From: Brachionus plicatilis
Lineage: Eukaryota; Rotifera; Eurotatoria; Ploima; Brachionidae
Assembly (NCBI GenBank): GCA_010279815.1
Contig: QEOQ01000486.1
Location: 597,009 to 661,008, forward strand
DNA length: 64,000 nt
Direction of reading: 5' to 3'
A program made the position numbers and the translations under genes. The notes beneath the pieces are model-generated. The model worked only from the letters and a program-made list of their open reading frames with translations. It did no database searches and was not told where the DNA came from. This document shows, one piece after another, positions 33,426-45,732 of this stretch; position 1 is the stretch's first letter, and every line of letters starts with the position of its first letter.

Positions 33426-36400
33426 AATTTTGCATCTAATTTTTATCATCAGACTAGAATTTTATATTTATATTCGTACATATTTACTTTTTATTTGGCA
33501 ATTTTTTTATTTAATTATTCAATAAATTTTTTTCAGAAATCAACATGCCAAATTTTCATTTAATTTTTTTCAATTTTCAATTTTAAAGGTTAATCTACAG
33601 ACTATTGTCCTTGTATATAATGAAGGATTAATACTTCATTTATTGAAAAAACTTCTGTAATCTCGCGTAAAATACTCCAGGGTTTAACAACGAAAATTAT
33701 TTTTTTTTCCTGGCATTAGACATGCGTTTTGCATTATTTTCAAATATAGTTTTAAGGCCGGATAAAACGTGTAAGGTTTCGAAGAAACATATAAAAAGTG
33801 AATCAAGCATAAAGATAATTACATATTTTTAAATTGTTATCAACAACACAAATTTTTTTTTCATAAATTTTAATAAAACATAAATTATTTTTGGAAGAAT
33901 TTAAAAAAAACACGAAGTCAATAAGGAAAAAAGTCAATTAAAACATTAGAAAAGTGAAATTATGAAAAAAGTATTTATGTTCGACCTCAGAATAAACTTT
34001 GTTCACAAAAATCCATTTAAGTTATGTTTACTTTTCTGAAATAATAATATTTAACTTTATGTTTTGGCTAACTTTTTTAGAGATTCTTATTCAAAAATTT
34101 TTGTTTATGTCGTTGTTTTTTAGATTCACATTTTAAATATTTTTCTTAATCTTCCTCCGAATAAAACTGAGATTTCTATTTTGGGGTCTCATTAAATGTG
34201 CAAATTTTTTTTTTTTCAAAAAAAATTAATCTAAATTTTTATTCGAAAAAATTACATTTTATTAGGAATTTTTCTACCCCTCTTTTTAGGAATTTACATC
34301 TATAGCTCTATATCTGGAGTTGACCTCTTATTTGACAGGAAAAAAAAGAATTTTCGTTTTTAAATCCAGAAGTTTTTTACGCTAAATTACGGTATTTGAA
34401 ACTTATACAAATTTTAAAAAATTAAAAAATCATCAATCAAAGTTTTAGTTTAACTTTATTTACTTTTATATCAAAATTTTTTAAAATTTAGATGATTCTT
34501 TTCAAAATTGATCTCTTGATCACTAAGCTTTAATAAATTTCTTGTAAAAATATTCAAATTGTTATCTTTTTTGATTGTTTTTGATATCGGATCAATTAGA
34601 TTTCCATAATTCTAAATAATTTTGCAGATTTTCCAAGCTTTGTACGTCTTAGAATACACTAACTTACAAACACACTAAAAGTTGAGAATCTATCAAACAT
34701 GAAGAATGAAAATCATATCAAAATAATTTTAAATATAAGAATTAAAGTTCTTATTTAAATTTCTATAATTATTCGTATTTTTAATTTTTTTAATTAAAAT
34801 TAATTTCAAATGATATTTTGTTTTCAGGATAAAAAGCGGGTAAATTTTGCAGGATTATTTTACACGAGACAAACTACTCATTTTGATTTTTCAATTGAAT
34901 TTTTAAATTTTTATTCAATTTTAAAATTATAAATAATGAACTTAAGCTTAGCGCGGGTCAACAAATTATTTCGGAAACCTATAAAAGTCAATTTTTTAGT
35001 GGAATTAAGAAATAATTTTGTTCGACTACCCCCCTCAAAGGTTAGAACTAAAATTATAAAAATAAAAATAAATTGTATCCTTTCAGTTCTTATTTAAATT
35101 TTGACCTGCGCGAACCTTAGCTGGCAAATCAATAAAGAAGCCACAAAATATTGATATAAAATTTGAAAATTTTTAAACAACTGATTCATATCCTGGTACT
35201 AAGGACGAAGATGAACATATTTCAAAAAAAGCAAAAATATGGTTTCTGTATTTTACATTAAAAAATAGAATGGCTTCAAAAAAATGGATTCCATAATAGT
35301 TCATTTTTTTACTAGATCCTTATTTTTAGATAATTTTCTGCTTTCCTTGAATTAAAATTACATTTTGAATAGATTTATCCATATTTTTTTGAATTTTTTA
35401 TCATTTATATAAAATCAGTCAAACGACTCGTTTTAGTGCTTCTAGTGGTAAACAAAATAAAATTTAAAAATATTTTATTAATTTTTATTATTGATGGGTC
35501 ATAATTGGGGCTAAATTTTAGATAATAAATTTTTATTCAACTTTGTTTTTAACTTAAATTTTAAATAAATATTTTTATTTTTTTTCTATTTTTTTTAATT
35601 AAATTAGCCGAACAAAGATTTAAATATTTCGATCGGATTAAAAAAAACAATTGTATTTTTCCGAGTAAAAACAAAAAGAATAGAAATTTAGCTTTTTCTG
35701 AATTTCATTAATTGTTTCTACACTGGATATGAGCCCGTTGTGTTTACGAACCAGAAGAGGTTCCTGATCATTTCTAGAAGTTTTTTTAGTAATTGCAATT
35801 AAAATTCCTTTTCTCATTTTTATAGTAAAAACTACAATAATTGAAAATATTTTTAATTAGTAAATTTTTTCGTTTTTTTTTTGTATTCTTATTTTTTACT
35901 TTGGTTTTGTATTAACTTGAATATGTTTTTAAAAATAAAAAGTAAGTTACTAATGTCCTTATAAAACCTGAATTTCTGAACATCAATTAAAAGCATTTTC
36001 ACAGGCCACAGGCCTTAATTTGAAAAGCTTTTACAAATAACGAAAATCTTTTAATCCACTAAAACAGTAAAAAATCAGCACGCTTTATGTGTGACATATA
36101 TTTTTCATCTAAATAGGCTCTCATGTGATGTGCACTTGAAATCCTCGTGAACCAAAGTCAGTAAATAAAAGAGAGCTTTTAAATAAGTAAATTAGAAAAA
36201 AAAATTAGAAACGGAGAAAAATGATACTTGAAAATTTTTCGATTTTGTTCTTAAGTAGTCCTTTATCGGGTCTAGACTTAGATTTCTAGAATTGATTGGA
36301 AAACAAATTTTAAGGTGGAATATCAAGAATTAGAGTAAATTTCTTCAAGAAATTCTTTTCACAACAAATTTTTTTTTACCAACCTGATTTACTTTTCTGA

Positions 36401-37049
36401 CCTTTTTCTGCTTTTTTTTTAGTATTCTAGCTAGAGGCAAGTTAATCTGTGATAATTTAGATATTGAAAATTTTACTATAAATAAGTGAAAAATATAACA
36501 TTTCTAATTAAAATTTTTAAAACAAAAAAATTATTGAAAAATTAATCCATTCCAAAATTTTTAGATATTTTTAACTTCATAGAGAATTGTACATTTTCTT
36601 ATTAGCCAAATTTCAAATAAAAAAATAGTTTGTAGAATTTAAGCCTTTTACTCCCAGTGTGGAATAATAAAGAATAAACCAAACATGTTTCTAGATATTT
36701 TAAGGGAGGTTACCCGTGAAATTAGCCCACCGTTTTGGCTCAAAGTTTTCTGAATTCCAGAAAATAGCCAATAAATCATAAAATATAATCATAAAAATCA
36801 AAGCATATAAATTACCAAGAATATGTATTAGATTTAAATTTTTTTTATTTTTTAGGGTTGATAATACAAAAAATTCTATTCTAAGATGAATTTTAGAACA
36901 CATTTAAACAAAAAAGAGATTTCGAGACGTAAAATTTTTTTTTTTTAATTCTACAGCCAAAATTTCTATTAGATCAATGTAATATCTAACAAATTTGGTA
37001 CAAAAAACAAAAATAAAATTTTAAAAAACGCCAGAGCTTTTATTCGGAT
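33426..37049. other. Gene-poor AT-rich stretch with repeat relics
   Basis: 33,587-33,650 (GGTTAATCTACAGACTATTGTCC...TTTATTGAA) matches 48,078-48,145 and looks like a LINE 3' terminus. At 34,940-35,115 an inverted GCGCGGGTCAA / TTGACCTGCGCG pair suggests a worn MITE. On the minus strand, about 35,785-35,690, there is an open stretch with coding-like composition (NDQEPLLVRKHNGLISSVET) that I cannot assign. No complete gene. Confidence 0.4.
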
Positions 37050-37250
37050 CGACCAAAAAATTTTCTATAAATTGTAGCAACTGATACATTCTCTGGACCA
37101 TCACTTATTGTTGCATTGGATTAATAATAAAATATAATAACACAATTTTCTGAATTTTGAAGATTTATTTCAGAGATGTACAGAATAAGTAAATTGATGA
37201 TTCAAAGAATGTATCAATTGCTTCAATTTACAGAGCATGTTTTGGTCCGT
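37050..37250. mobile_element. MITE of the TGTAGCAACTGATACATTC family, copy 1
   Basis: Inverted ends: GACCAAAAAATTTTCTATAAATTGTAGCAAC at left (as segments) and, at right, CAATTTACAGAGCATGTTTTGGTCC. Copy 2 is at 46,826-47,032 with better-conserved arms. Confidence 0.7.
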
Positions 37251-37675
37251 CAGAACTTAAACAATTTGGGTAAAAAATTTAAAGAATTATTTGTTAGTAA
37301 ATTAATTATTTTTAATAAAATTTATTATAATTTAGAATTGAAAATGAAATATTTTGCTTTACTTAATTTTCAATTATTTACAAAATAAACATGTTAGTTG
37401 TATTTCTTAAGAATTATAACCACCAAATTCAAATATTTTTTTTTGACATTTTAATATTTTTTTTTTAAATATTGCAAAAAAAATTCCAATCAGAGTAAAT
37501 CTAAAAATATTTATATTTATTTTGATCATTAATATTTCCTGTGTTAATTTTTTTTTGTTGAATTTAATGAAACACATTTTGTTTGATATTATTTCATCAT
37601 CCAAGTTAAAAAAGCTATATTTTTCAATTTAAATTGATAAAAAAAAATTTAATATTGTAATTTTTGGAAGGTTTG

Positions 37676-37735
37676 TATGAAAATTCACAATATCATTTGT
37701 CCATGGTGCTTAAACTTTAATTATATAAATGTATG
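37676..37735 (+). mobile_element. LINE 3'-end fragment
   Basis: TTTGTCCATGGTGCTTAAAC followed by TTTAATTATATAAATGTATG matches the 3' UTR and tail of the LINE at 22,365-23,222. Only the terminus is present. Confidence 0.6.
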
Positions 37736-38266
37736 ATTAAAATTTTATCAGTGTATTAATTGAATTTGAAATTACAATAAAAAATTTATGCAGCATTTAA
37801 AAAAAGTTAGGAATTTTTTCAAGATTTGGATAAATAATGAAATTCTTTAGCTTAGGATTTTGAGTCAACCTTTTAAGGGGTCTAAGGAATTCATACAAGT
37901 TCAATAATTTTTCGTATTTAAACTGTTATTAGTCAACAAAAGATTGGATTCAAATTCTATAGGTAATCGTTAGTTTTAAAAAAGAGAAGTATCAAAAAAT
38001 AAGGAAGTAATATGTTAATTGATCAAAATATCATAGAAGCATTTAATTCAGATTGTTAAAAATGTCGATTTGTTTTTTTGTTTTTAGAATTATCTAAATA
38101 TTTGATGAGTAGTCAATATTTTTTCAATTACTTTTCTTTTTTCGAAGAGAAATTTTTTTCGCTCTGTATTACTTGAAAAAAAATATTATTTTCAAACAAA
38201 AAATTCCAATTTTCAAATTTATCATAATATTTTTTCAAATAAATTTTTATCTATATTGTTCGATTT

Positions 38267-38324
38267 AATTGATTAGACTATTGAAACGAGCGAGTCTTCA
38301 GTCGTTTCAATAGTCTAATCAATT
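38267..38324. repeat. Perfect 23-bp stem hairpin with 12-nt loop
   Basis: AATTGATTAGACTATTGAAACGA is exactly complementary to the sequence at 38,302-38,324; the loop is GCGAGTCTTCAG. It stands alone in gene-free DNA. It could be a microMITE, a small-RNA hairpin precursor or a transcription-coupled structure. Perfect pairing argues for recent origin or selection. Confidence 0.8.
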
Positions 38325-38722
38325 GAGCCTAAAGATATCAAATAGTTTTCATTAAAAAGATACGAATTTCTTATCAAGTGTTGATCAAAGTCTAAGCTTG
38401 TCTTCCTTATCATTTCACCTCAAATGTATAATCAAAAACCGACAAAATTTAGAAGATTAGATTTAACTTTTATTTAAATAAAATGCTAGCTATTCATTAC
38501 ATTCTTCATTCTATATAGGAAACATAATAAATTTATGATTTATTTTTAAAATAAAAAGTAAAGAGAATACAAAAGACAGTTTTTGATTTTAATTTGCATC
38601 TCTTTAAACAAAAATTATTTCTTAATTCAGCAAAAAATAAAATGGTTGAGAAAATAGAATATTTTTGTTAAATCATAAGTTATTTTAGAAAATTTTTTTA
38701 ATTTAAAATCTACCGGTAAAAA

Positions 38723-39060
38723 TTGATCAGAAAGTTAAACGAGTTAAGTGTAATATTTAGTTTTGAACATCAATTTCTTTATACTTTTTACCTTTATTTT
38801 GACTGCTCGAATCTTTTACTTAAGCCTGCGATTTCTGAATTATTTAGATTTTTTTCTCTTTTTACACCTCTTTTATGTAATCTAGACTTTAAAATTTTTA
38901 TAAAATTTTAAATGGATTATTATTTATGAAACTTAATGTGATTTGTAAATCAGATTTTTTTATTTTTTATTTTCTTTGTAAAATTGTAATTTGTATTTTT
39001 GTTTTTTCAACTTGCCTATGAGGCTTAAAGTCTTTTTAAATATATAAAAATATATAGATG
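38723..39060 (+). mobile_element. LINE 3' fragment with TTGCCTATGAGGCTTAAA end
   Basis: A 62-aa open frame (38,723-38,911) and a ~150-bp 3' UTR end in a TATAAAAATATA-type tail. The 3' 130 bp is shared in inverted orientation with 27,405-27,515, and the terminal motif with 1310-1345. Confidence 0.6.
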
Positions 39061-42000
39061 AGTTTGGAATAAATCCGGTTGAAAGTTATCAGACAAGAAA
39101 TCTTGAATGTCTTGAAAAAAATGCATTTGGCAATGCAAGTTTTTTTTTTCTAATAAATTTTTCAATAAACCTAAAAGTAAAAAGAGCCCAAAAAAGAATA
39201 AGTTTTATGCAACATTTCTGTTTTATACATGCAACTGATTTTGTAAGCTTTTTACAAATTAGAACATTTTAAATATAATTTCTTATTTTTTTGTAGAAAT
39301 ATCGGAAAAAAATAAAAAAATTCAAAATATTTTCTTAAAACATGAAACAATTGTGAAAGTAAAACTGGGCTCGTGGTTAATATTTTATTTAAAATAATAA
39401 AGAAAGTTTCACATAATGATTGCTAAGAAGTGAGATAGATTAAAAATTTAAGTACGACCCGGATAAAAGTTTTGATAAAAGTATTCAAAAATAAAAATAT
39501 AAGTCAAATTCTCAAAAAAAAAATTAAAAAAAAATTAAAATTAATAGAAAGGAGGTTGTCAAAAGAGCATCAAACTGTGTGAAATTTTCATATTATTTTT
39601 TTTAAATAGGAAAAGCTGTTTTTATTTATAAAAAATGCACATTTGACTTTCTCAATATTTTATATAAAACAGAAAAAAAATTAAATAAATAATTTGTTTT
39701 TGTTAAAGCGACAATTGTTAAATTTTTATGCTTGATGAACATATTTTATTTTAGAAACATTTGCTAAAGCAAGGAAAATAAACCCAGAACTAAGGGAAAA
39801 AATGAATTTAGAACAAAGCTGTTAAAGATTCACGATCAAAACGTGAAAATGTAATTTGATATCAAAAATAGATAATCAATTTGATCCAGGACGTTAGAGA
39901 AAATATTTTTATTATCTTTTATTTTATCTAGCGCGTTAAACTAGCAAAAGCGTAACAAATATTAGATAATAAAAAACAAAAAACTGTTCAAAACATTACT
40001 ATCGAAATAATCTCACCTAATCGGCCATTTTACCTATAAAATAAAATTATTTAAATGCATTGAACTTTTTATTTCTGAAAAATTGATATATTTTTAGATT
40101 TTAATCCAATTTTAGCACCGTGAAATGTTTTCGCTTGTGTTTTTCATCTATTCCTTCATCTTAATAATCTAGTTCGAGCTGCTGGTCCTACTTGGACGGA
40201 TTAGTCTAATGAAACAGTCAAATCTGTATCAAATATGCTATCTCAATTAATGTGACTATCTCGAAACTAGATGCATACTTAAAATGATAATTGCCATTTA
40301 GATTATTTGAACCATGCTTCAGTGAAGATAAACAGCATTTTTTATAGCTTTATTTTAGATAATCCAAATGTTCGGATCTCGAGGGCTAAATAAAAGCCAA
40401 CAGAAGTTCATTTTCAAAATCAATATTATCTATTCCAAATTCACAAATGAATATTTTTGGCAAAAAAAATTCTGATTACATCATTCCAAAAATGACGAAG
40501 TTAAGATTCAAATAATAATGGTAAAATCACCTAGTAATATTTTTCTTAATACGCAAAAAATTAATTAAACTCGAAAAATGTTAAGAGTATTTAGTAATTT
40601 CTCTCTCTTTTTTTTTTAATTTCTAATGATACCCACCCTGTACTTGATTTTTTTTATTTTCAAAAAATAATGTATTTTTTTACGATGTAGAAATTAAATT
40701 CCAAAGGGCTCTAGTTAGTAAAAGTAAAAAAATTACATGTAATAAAGAAGTTTTTATTATACCCGAATAAATTATCACGCGATTCTCTGGCAATTGCGTG
40801 TCTCAATCCCCTTCGGGTATCTTCTGGTACTTGACCTTTTTTAAACTAGTACTAAAAGGACAGTGAATTATTAATTTTGATTCAGTTAAAATATTAAAAA
40901 GACTAAAGTCGGATTTTTTTGTAAATTTATGAGGAGAAATCAGGACATGTTTTAAAAAAATTCTATAAATTTTTTTCAGATTTTTTTTAATCCTGCAGCA
41001 CCAAATGAGATTTGATTTTAATTTTATTATGTTTTCAATTTATACAAATATCACTGCAACACAGAAAATAAGTTGAACCAGCGGTATTGAATGACAATTT
41101 TTAAGGTTTTTCTTTATCTAAAAATTAATTCTCGAAATTCGAGTACGAAATATTAAGTGCGTAAAAATTGAGTAATTCTATGTTAAATTTTAATTTTTTT
41201 ACTAATATAAATTAGACTGGTTTGTATGAAATTTATTTGTTTTTTGTGTTTTTTGAAAATTAGTAATTTTCTTAAACCAAATTTAAATCAATGACTAATT
41301 TAATTATTTAATAATAAATTACTAATTTTCTTGATTATTCAGCTGATTTTTCTAGTACTGTTGGCAGAATAAAATCATTTAAAAAGTTTACCTTAAGTTT
41401 ATTCGAAAAAAAAAACTTAGTTTGTATTAAACACTTTTTTAGTTTATTTTGGCGAATATTAAGCTTCTTGGAATTAATTTCGGTATTGTCTGTTAATTTC
41501 ATATTTTAAATGACAAAAATAAATCCAATTTTATTTTTGATTTGTATTTTTTTTTCAAGGTTATTTGAGTCTAATTTTTAATCACCCCCCCCCCCAATAG
41601 AAGCTTTTACATGATTGTCTTGTTTCTGTTAGTTTCTAGGAAGGTTCATATTTACCAAAAATATTCATTTATATTAAAACTTAAAGAGAAAGTTATGAAT
41701 TTTTCTAATTTTTACCGAAATTAAACAAAATTTTTGCTGGATTAGATAAAATTAATTTTTCATTTATTTGTAAACCTGTATTCGGAATAAAGTTTAAAAA
41801 GAATAGTTTTTTGAAAAATATTTAACAAAATTGAAATTTCAGTAAAAGCTTTATTTAATTTTTAATTTAAAAAATAGAAAAATAAATGAATGGAAAATAG
41901 CTTCTTAGGGTTAAACGTAAGAAAATCATCTTTCTTACAAAGTTTGTCACTTTTGAACTTTTGTTTTTCCATTTGTGTATCTTTGAGTGATTGACTAACT

Positions 42001-43376
42001 TCTGGCATCATTCACAAATGGTTTTATCTCTGATTTAAGTTCTCTAAAAAATAAAATTTCTGATGGCTTTTTATTTAAAGCTGTCAAATGATTCCTTATT
42101 TACAGATTTACAAAAAATATTAAGTATGTGCGAAATTTAATATTTTGATTATGTATTTAGTCTAATTATTTTTTTTTTGTATCAAGCTAAAGTCTTTTGA
42201 GATTTGAAAAAAAATTTTTAAAAAATGAAAGATAAGTGTAAAGTAAATGGGAAAAAATAGAAGATAAATAGATCAATTTTGGTAAAAGGATCTACTTTTT
42301 TTAAGTTATTTTAAGAATTAAATCAAAAGCTATTGTTTAGTTGTTCTAAGTTTATACTTCTCTATCACTAATTAAACTTCACCTTACTTATAGAATAAAA
42401 GAATTTTAATAAAATAAATTTAATTTAGTAATAAAAAAGTAATTTTAGTAGAAAAAAGAATTGCTAGCCGTTAAATTCTAAATTATTCTAAGTAAAAATT
42501 TTAATTATAAGACTGTTTTTTTAAAACAAAAAGCTTTTAATTTTTTTCTTATTTTTACTATAACGAGAAGCCATTAAGTATAAGTATTTCAAAAAGTTGA
42601 TTTTGAATAAAAATTATCTAGAGTTTTTAGTTTAATAGATTAATAAATTAATTACAAAATTGCTATTTTTTTTTCTTAGTTATTCAAATGCTAATATAAA
42701 ATATTTTATTTTTTTAAATTAAAATCTATTTTATATCCTTTTTTTACGCTCAATTTTCCAAAGTCTCTAAAAATTGGCATCGAGAGAGAACAAAAAATTT
42801 TCAATAGCTTTTTCAAGTAAAAAAAAAATCTTTTAATTGTTTCAGATGATTAATTCGGCTCTGTTGAAGAAAAAAAATGCATTGAATTTTTTCATTTTTG
42901 TTCTAAAATTTCACAATGCCTTTAAATCAATAGTTTTTTTTAATCAACCCTCTACTCGTCAACCAAAGACAAAAATCAAACCCTTAACAACCCATTTTGA
43001 TTTTATTTGAATTTTCAATTTTTTTTCCAGACAACTTTTATTCTTAAATTTAATTTTTTATTTTTTTTATTTTTTTCCCAAGGAGCTCTACTCCTGGATC
43101 AGAATTTTTACAAGTACAGCAAAATAAAAAAATTTTTCAAATGTTTTTTAATTTTATTCAAAAAATTTGGCAATTTTTGTTTTTGTTCTTTTCATGGGCA
43201 AGACTGTTTGCATGTCAGTGCTTGAGAAAAGTCTAGACTCGAAAATGTTCATTTAGTACATGTACACAATGAAAAAGACAACACTAATCAACAAGTAGTG
43301 AATCGATGACGATAGTAAAAAACAAAATTTCTATTTTCGTAAAAGAATATTTTATTATAATTAAGTAACTATCGGT
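39061..43376. other. Gene-poor AT-rich stretch; possible decayed LINE
   Basis: About 40,100-40,450 is less AT-rich. On the minus strand it reads LFIFTEAWFK followed by stops, faintly like a LINE endonuclease (consensus FLTETWL), so possibly a dead LINE. A 12-base C run lies at about 41,584-41,595. ATACCCGAA...TTCGGGTAT at 40,758-40,820 is a short inverted pair. The rest, including the GTPase 5' flank, shows no gene. Confidence 0.35.
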
Positions 43377-43400
43377 AGTATGTGTGTGTGTGTGTGGTGT
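43377..43400. repeat. TG microsatellite upstream of the GTPase gene
   Basis: (TG)n run, GTATGTGTGTGTGTGTGTGG, about 170 bp before the start codon, probably in the promoter or 5' UTR. Confidence 0.8.
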
Positions 43401-43564
43401 ATCTTTTTTTTTTCTTCGTAAATAAGCTAGCTAATGAGAAAAGAAAATCAAAAGTAAGATTTATTTTCTTTATCGCTTTGAATTGCACATCGGACTTTGG
43501 CTTATGTCTGGGCGTGAATGTTTCTATACCTCTTTGAATCATTTTAGACAATTAAACTTTAGAA

Positions 43565-44701
43565 ATGAGCAATTCGCAGAGGCGTCTCAAGCGTACCATT
43601 ACCTTGTTGGGCAGCACGTCGGTCGGCAAGTCGACCCTGTGCTCGCGCTTTGTCTACAATCGAGCCTCCACCGACTACGAGCCCACAATCCGCAACCAAT
43701 TTCAGCACAAAATAACGCTCAATAGCGTCGAATACGACCTACAGATTCAGGACACTGCCGGTCTAGAACGCTACCCAACTATCAGCGAGGGCTACATCAA
43801 CTCAGACGGATTCATACTTGTCTACTCCACCACTGATAACCAAAGCTTTCAGATTATCCAGGACATATTCATCAGCTTGTCAAACGAATTGAACAAAACG
43901 TAAGAAAATTTTTTGTGCTAAATTTATTGAAAATTTTTTTTATTCAAAAAAAATTTTTTTGTCTAAATCCATTGAAAAATTTCTCACTTAAAAAAAAAAT
44001 TTTTTTTTTGTCTAAATCTATTGTCTAAATCTATCTTTTTAATTAAAAAAATTTTTTTCCAAAATTTATTGAAAAATGTTTTTATTTTTAAATTTTTTTT
44101 GTCTAAATCTATTGGAAAATTTCTTACTTAAAAAAAATTTTTTCCAAAATTTATTGAAAAACATTTTTTACTCCAGAAATTTTTTTCTCTAAATTTATTG
44201 AAAAATATTTTTATTCAAAAAAAAATTTTTTTGTCTAAATCTATTGAAAAATTTCTTACTTGAAAAAAAAAAATTTTTTTCCCAAAGTTATTGAAAAGCA
44301 TTTTTTAATAAAAAAAAATTAATTTTTTTGTCGTTGTTTAGTATTCCATTAGTTCTTGTGGGAAACAAGTCGGACTTGATCGAGAAAAGAAAGGTGTCGA
44401 GTGCTGACGGCGAGGCCTTGGCCAAAGAGTGGGGAGCAGCTTTTTTCGAGACATCAGCTCTTGATGGAAAAGTAGGAAAAATATTTTTGTCGTATTAAGT
44501 TCTCTTTTTATTAATCAATTTGAATGAATTTAGAATGTGACTGATTCTTTTATTGCACTGCTGAATTTAATAGACCCCATTCAGAAAATGGGCCAGAGCG
44601 GAAATGGCGTAAAAAAGATGGACAAAAGCTCAGGCGCTCACATACATTCGCAAGGCTTGACCACTGGACCGTCGGCCAAGTCAAGCTGTGTAGTGTCATA
44701 G
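43565..44701 (+). CDS. Rheb-like small GTPase (3 exons)
   Basis: Exons 43,565-43,899, 44,342-44,471 and 44,534-44,701; phases agree, giving 210 aa (Rheb 184). P-loop 16-23 GSTSVGKS, switch I with T41 in [11 protein letters not shown]3 DTAGLERY (63-70), G4 NKSD (120-123), G5 ETSAL (148-152), and C-terminal KSSCVVS, a CaaX box for prenylation like Rheb's KSSCSVM. The G1 and G3 surroundings and the tail favour Rheb over Ras or Rap; Rheb activates TORC1 on endomembranes. Odd points: position 61 (Ras numbering) is Leu rather than Gln, and positions 12 and 13 are Thr and Ser, so intrinsic GTP hydrolysis is expected to be weak. The ~40-residue insert before the CaaX box is Ser/Gly/Lys-rich. Exon codons are clearly more GC-rich than in neighbouring genes. 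Confidence 0.88.
43900..44341 (+). repeat. Intron 1 made of a ~50-bp tandem repeat
   Basis: GTAAGA...TTTAG, phase 2. Nearly all of it repeats a unit of the form GTCTAAATCTATTGAAAAAT followed by TTCTTACTTAAAAAAAATTTTT, with alternating CCAAAATTTATTGAAAAACA variants. This is a minisatellite expanded inside an intron whose neighbours are ~60 nt. Confidence 0.8.
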
Positions 44702-45238
44702 GACCAATAAGCCGAGCAAACAATCCGGATAAAGATGACCTACTTTTAACTTTTTGTTCAAAATGGACACTTGGATGTTCAATTTTAGTTAACCAACCTC
44801 TTTAAAAAAAAACTTTTTCTCTTAAGCCTATAACAAATATATATGAAGTTTGTATGTTTAACAAAATTTTTTCCTTCTAAATCACGAATTATTTTAGTTT
44901 ATACTTGTATATTTTGATCGACCAAAGAGACTAAGAGCCTAAAGAAGCATTGATCGACTAGTCGATCTATGTACTTTTCTTATAAGCTGTACATTTGTTG
45001 TTTTTCAGTTTTTTTTTTGATTTTTTTTTTCAATAATTAAAGAAGTTTTTTTGCTTTTTACTTTGGTTGTACAGAAATTTTAAACTATAAAAATATTAAG
45101 GCTATTTTTTTTTGTTCATTTAAAGTAACTAATAAAAATTATTTTGAATTTGTTCTTTTTTATTGTTCCGATCATTTGCTTCCCATAAAGAAAGCCATTG
45201 AACCCATTATAAACTGACATTAGTTGCTGCTAAAAAGT
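44702..45238. other. 3' flank of the GTPase gene
   Basis: Presumed long 3' UTR; a possible polyadenylation region lies near 45,035-45,045 (CAATAATTAAAG). Nothing else is seen. Confidence 0.35.
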
Positions 45239-45424
45239 TTGGGTCTGTAGTCATAGGTGACCAGTGCCCTTCACCTAAAATATGTGACCAAGACTGGTAA
45301 CCTAATTTTCAAAGATGAAATATGTGACCAGAAGTAAAAAAATAAAAAAATTTTATTATGTGACTAAAGAAATTCAAAATCATCGGTTTTAAATTTTAAT
45401 GTTTATTAGCCATATGTATTTTTA

Positions 45425-45732
45425 GGCAAAATGAAAATTATTGTACATTTTTATATTTTTACATTTTTACATTTTAGATGGAGTAAAAACAAATCTCAAA
45501 ATCAAAAAATCTAAAAAAATTTTCATTCAAGAAAAGTAATAATAAATTCGCAATTAATTAAAAGGGATTTTCAAAAAATTATCCTTGGTTTTTACATTTA
45601 TATTTTTCTAAAATTCCTTTTTAAGTAATTGCGAATTTATTATTACTTTTTTTGAATGAAAATTTTTTTAGATTTTTTGATTTTGAGATTTTTCTTTTTC
45701 TCTCAAAAATGTACAATAAATTACATTTTGCC
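45425..45732. mobile_element. 308-bp MITE with long TIRs and perfect 9-bp target duplication
   Basis: GTATTTTTA occurs immediately outside both ends (45,416-45,424 and 45,733-45,741). Ends are GGCAAAATG...CATTTTGCC and the arms pair over ~130 bp (ATCTCAAAATCAAAAAATCT and complement). A 9-bp duplication with long TIRs is typical of Mutator-like elements. A related end (GGGCAAAATGAAAATAATTT) lies at about 51,809. Confidence 0.85.

Noticed and set aside
40758..40820. Possible tRNA near the ACCCGAA/TTCGGGT pair
   Set aside because: No acceptor stem or T-loop consensus; only a short inverted pair remains.
41584..41595. Run of 12 C
   Set aside because: A homopolymer with no other context; may be a sequencing artefact and has no assignable role.
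43483..43725. 80-aa frame overlapping the GTPase start
   Set aside because: Alternate frame of the GC-rich GTPase exon; the GTPase motifs are in the other frame.
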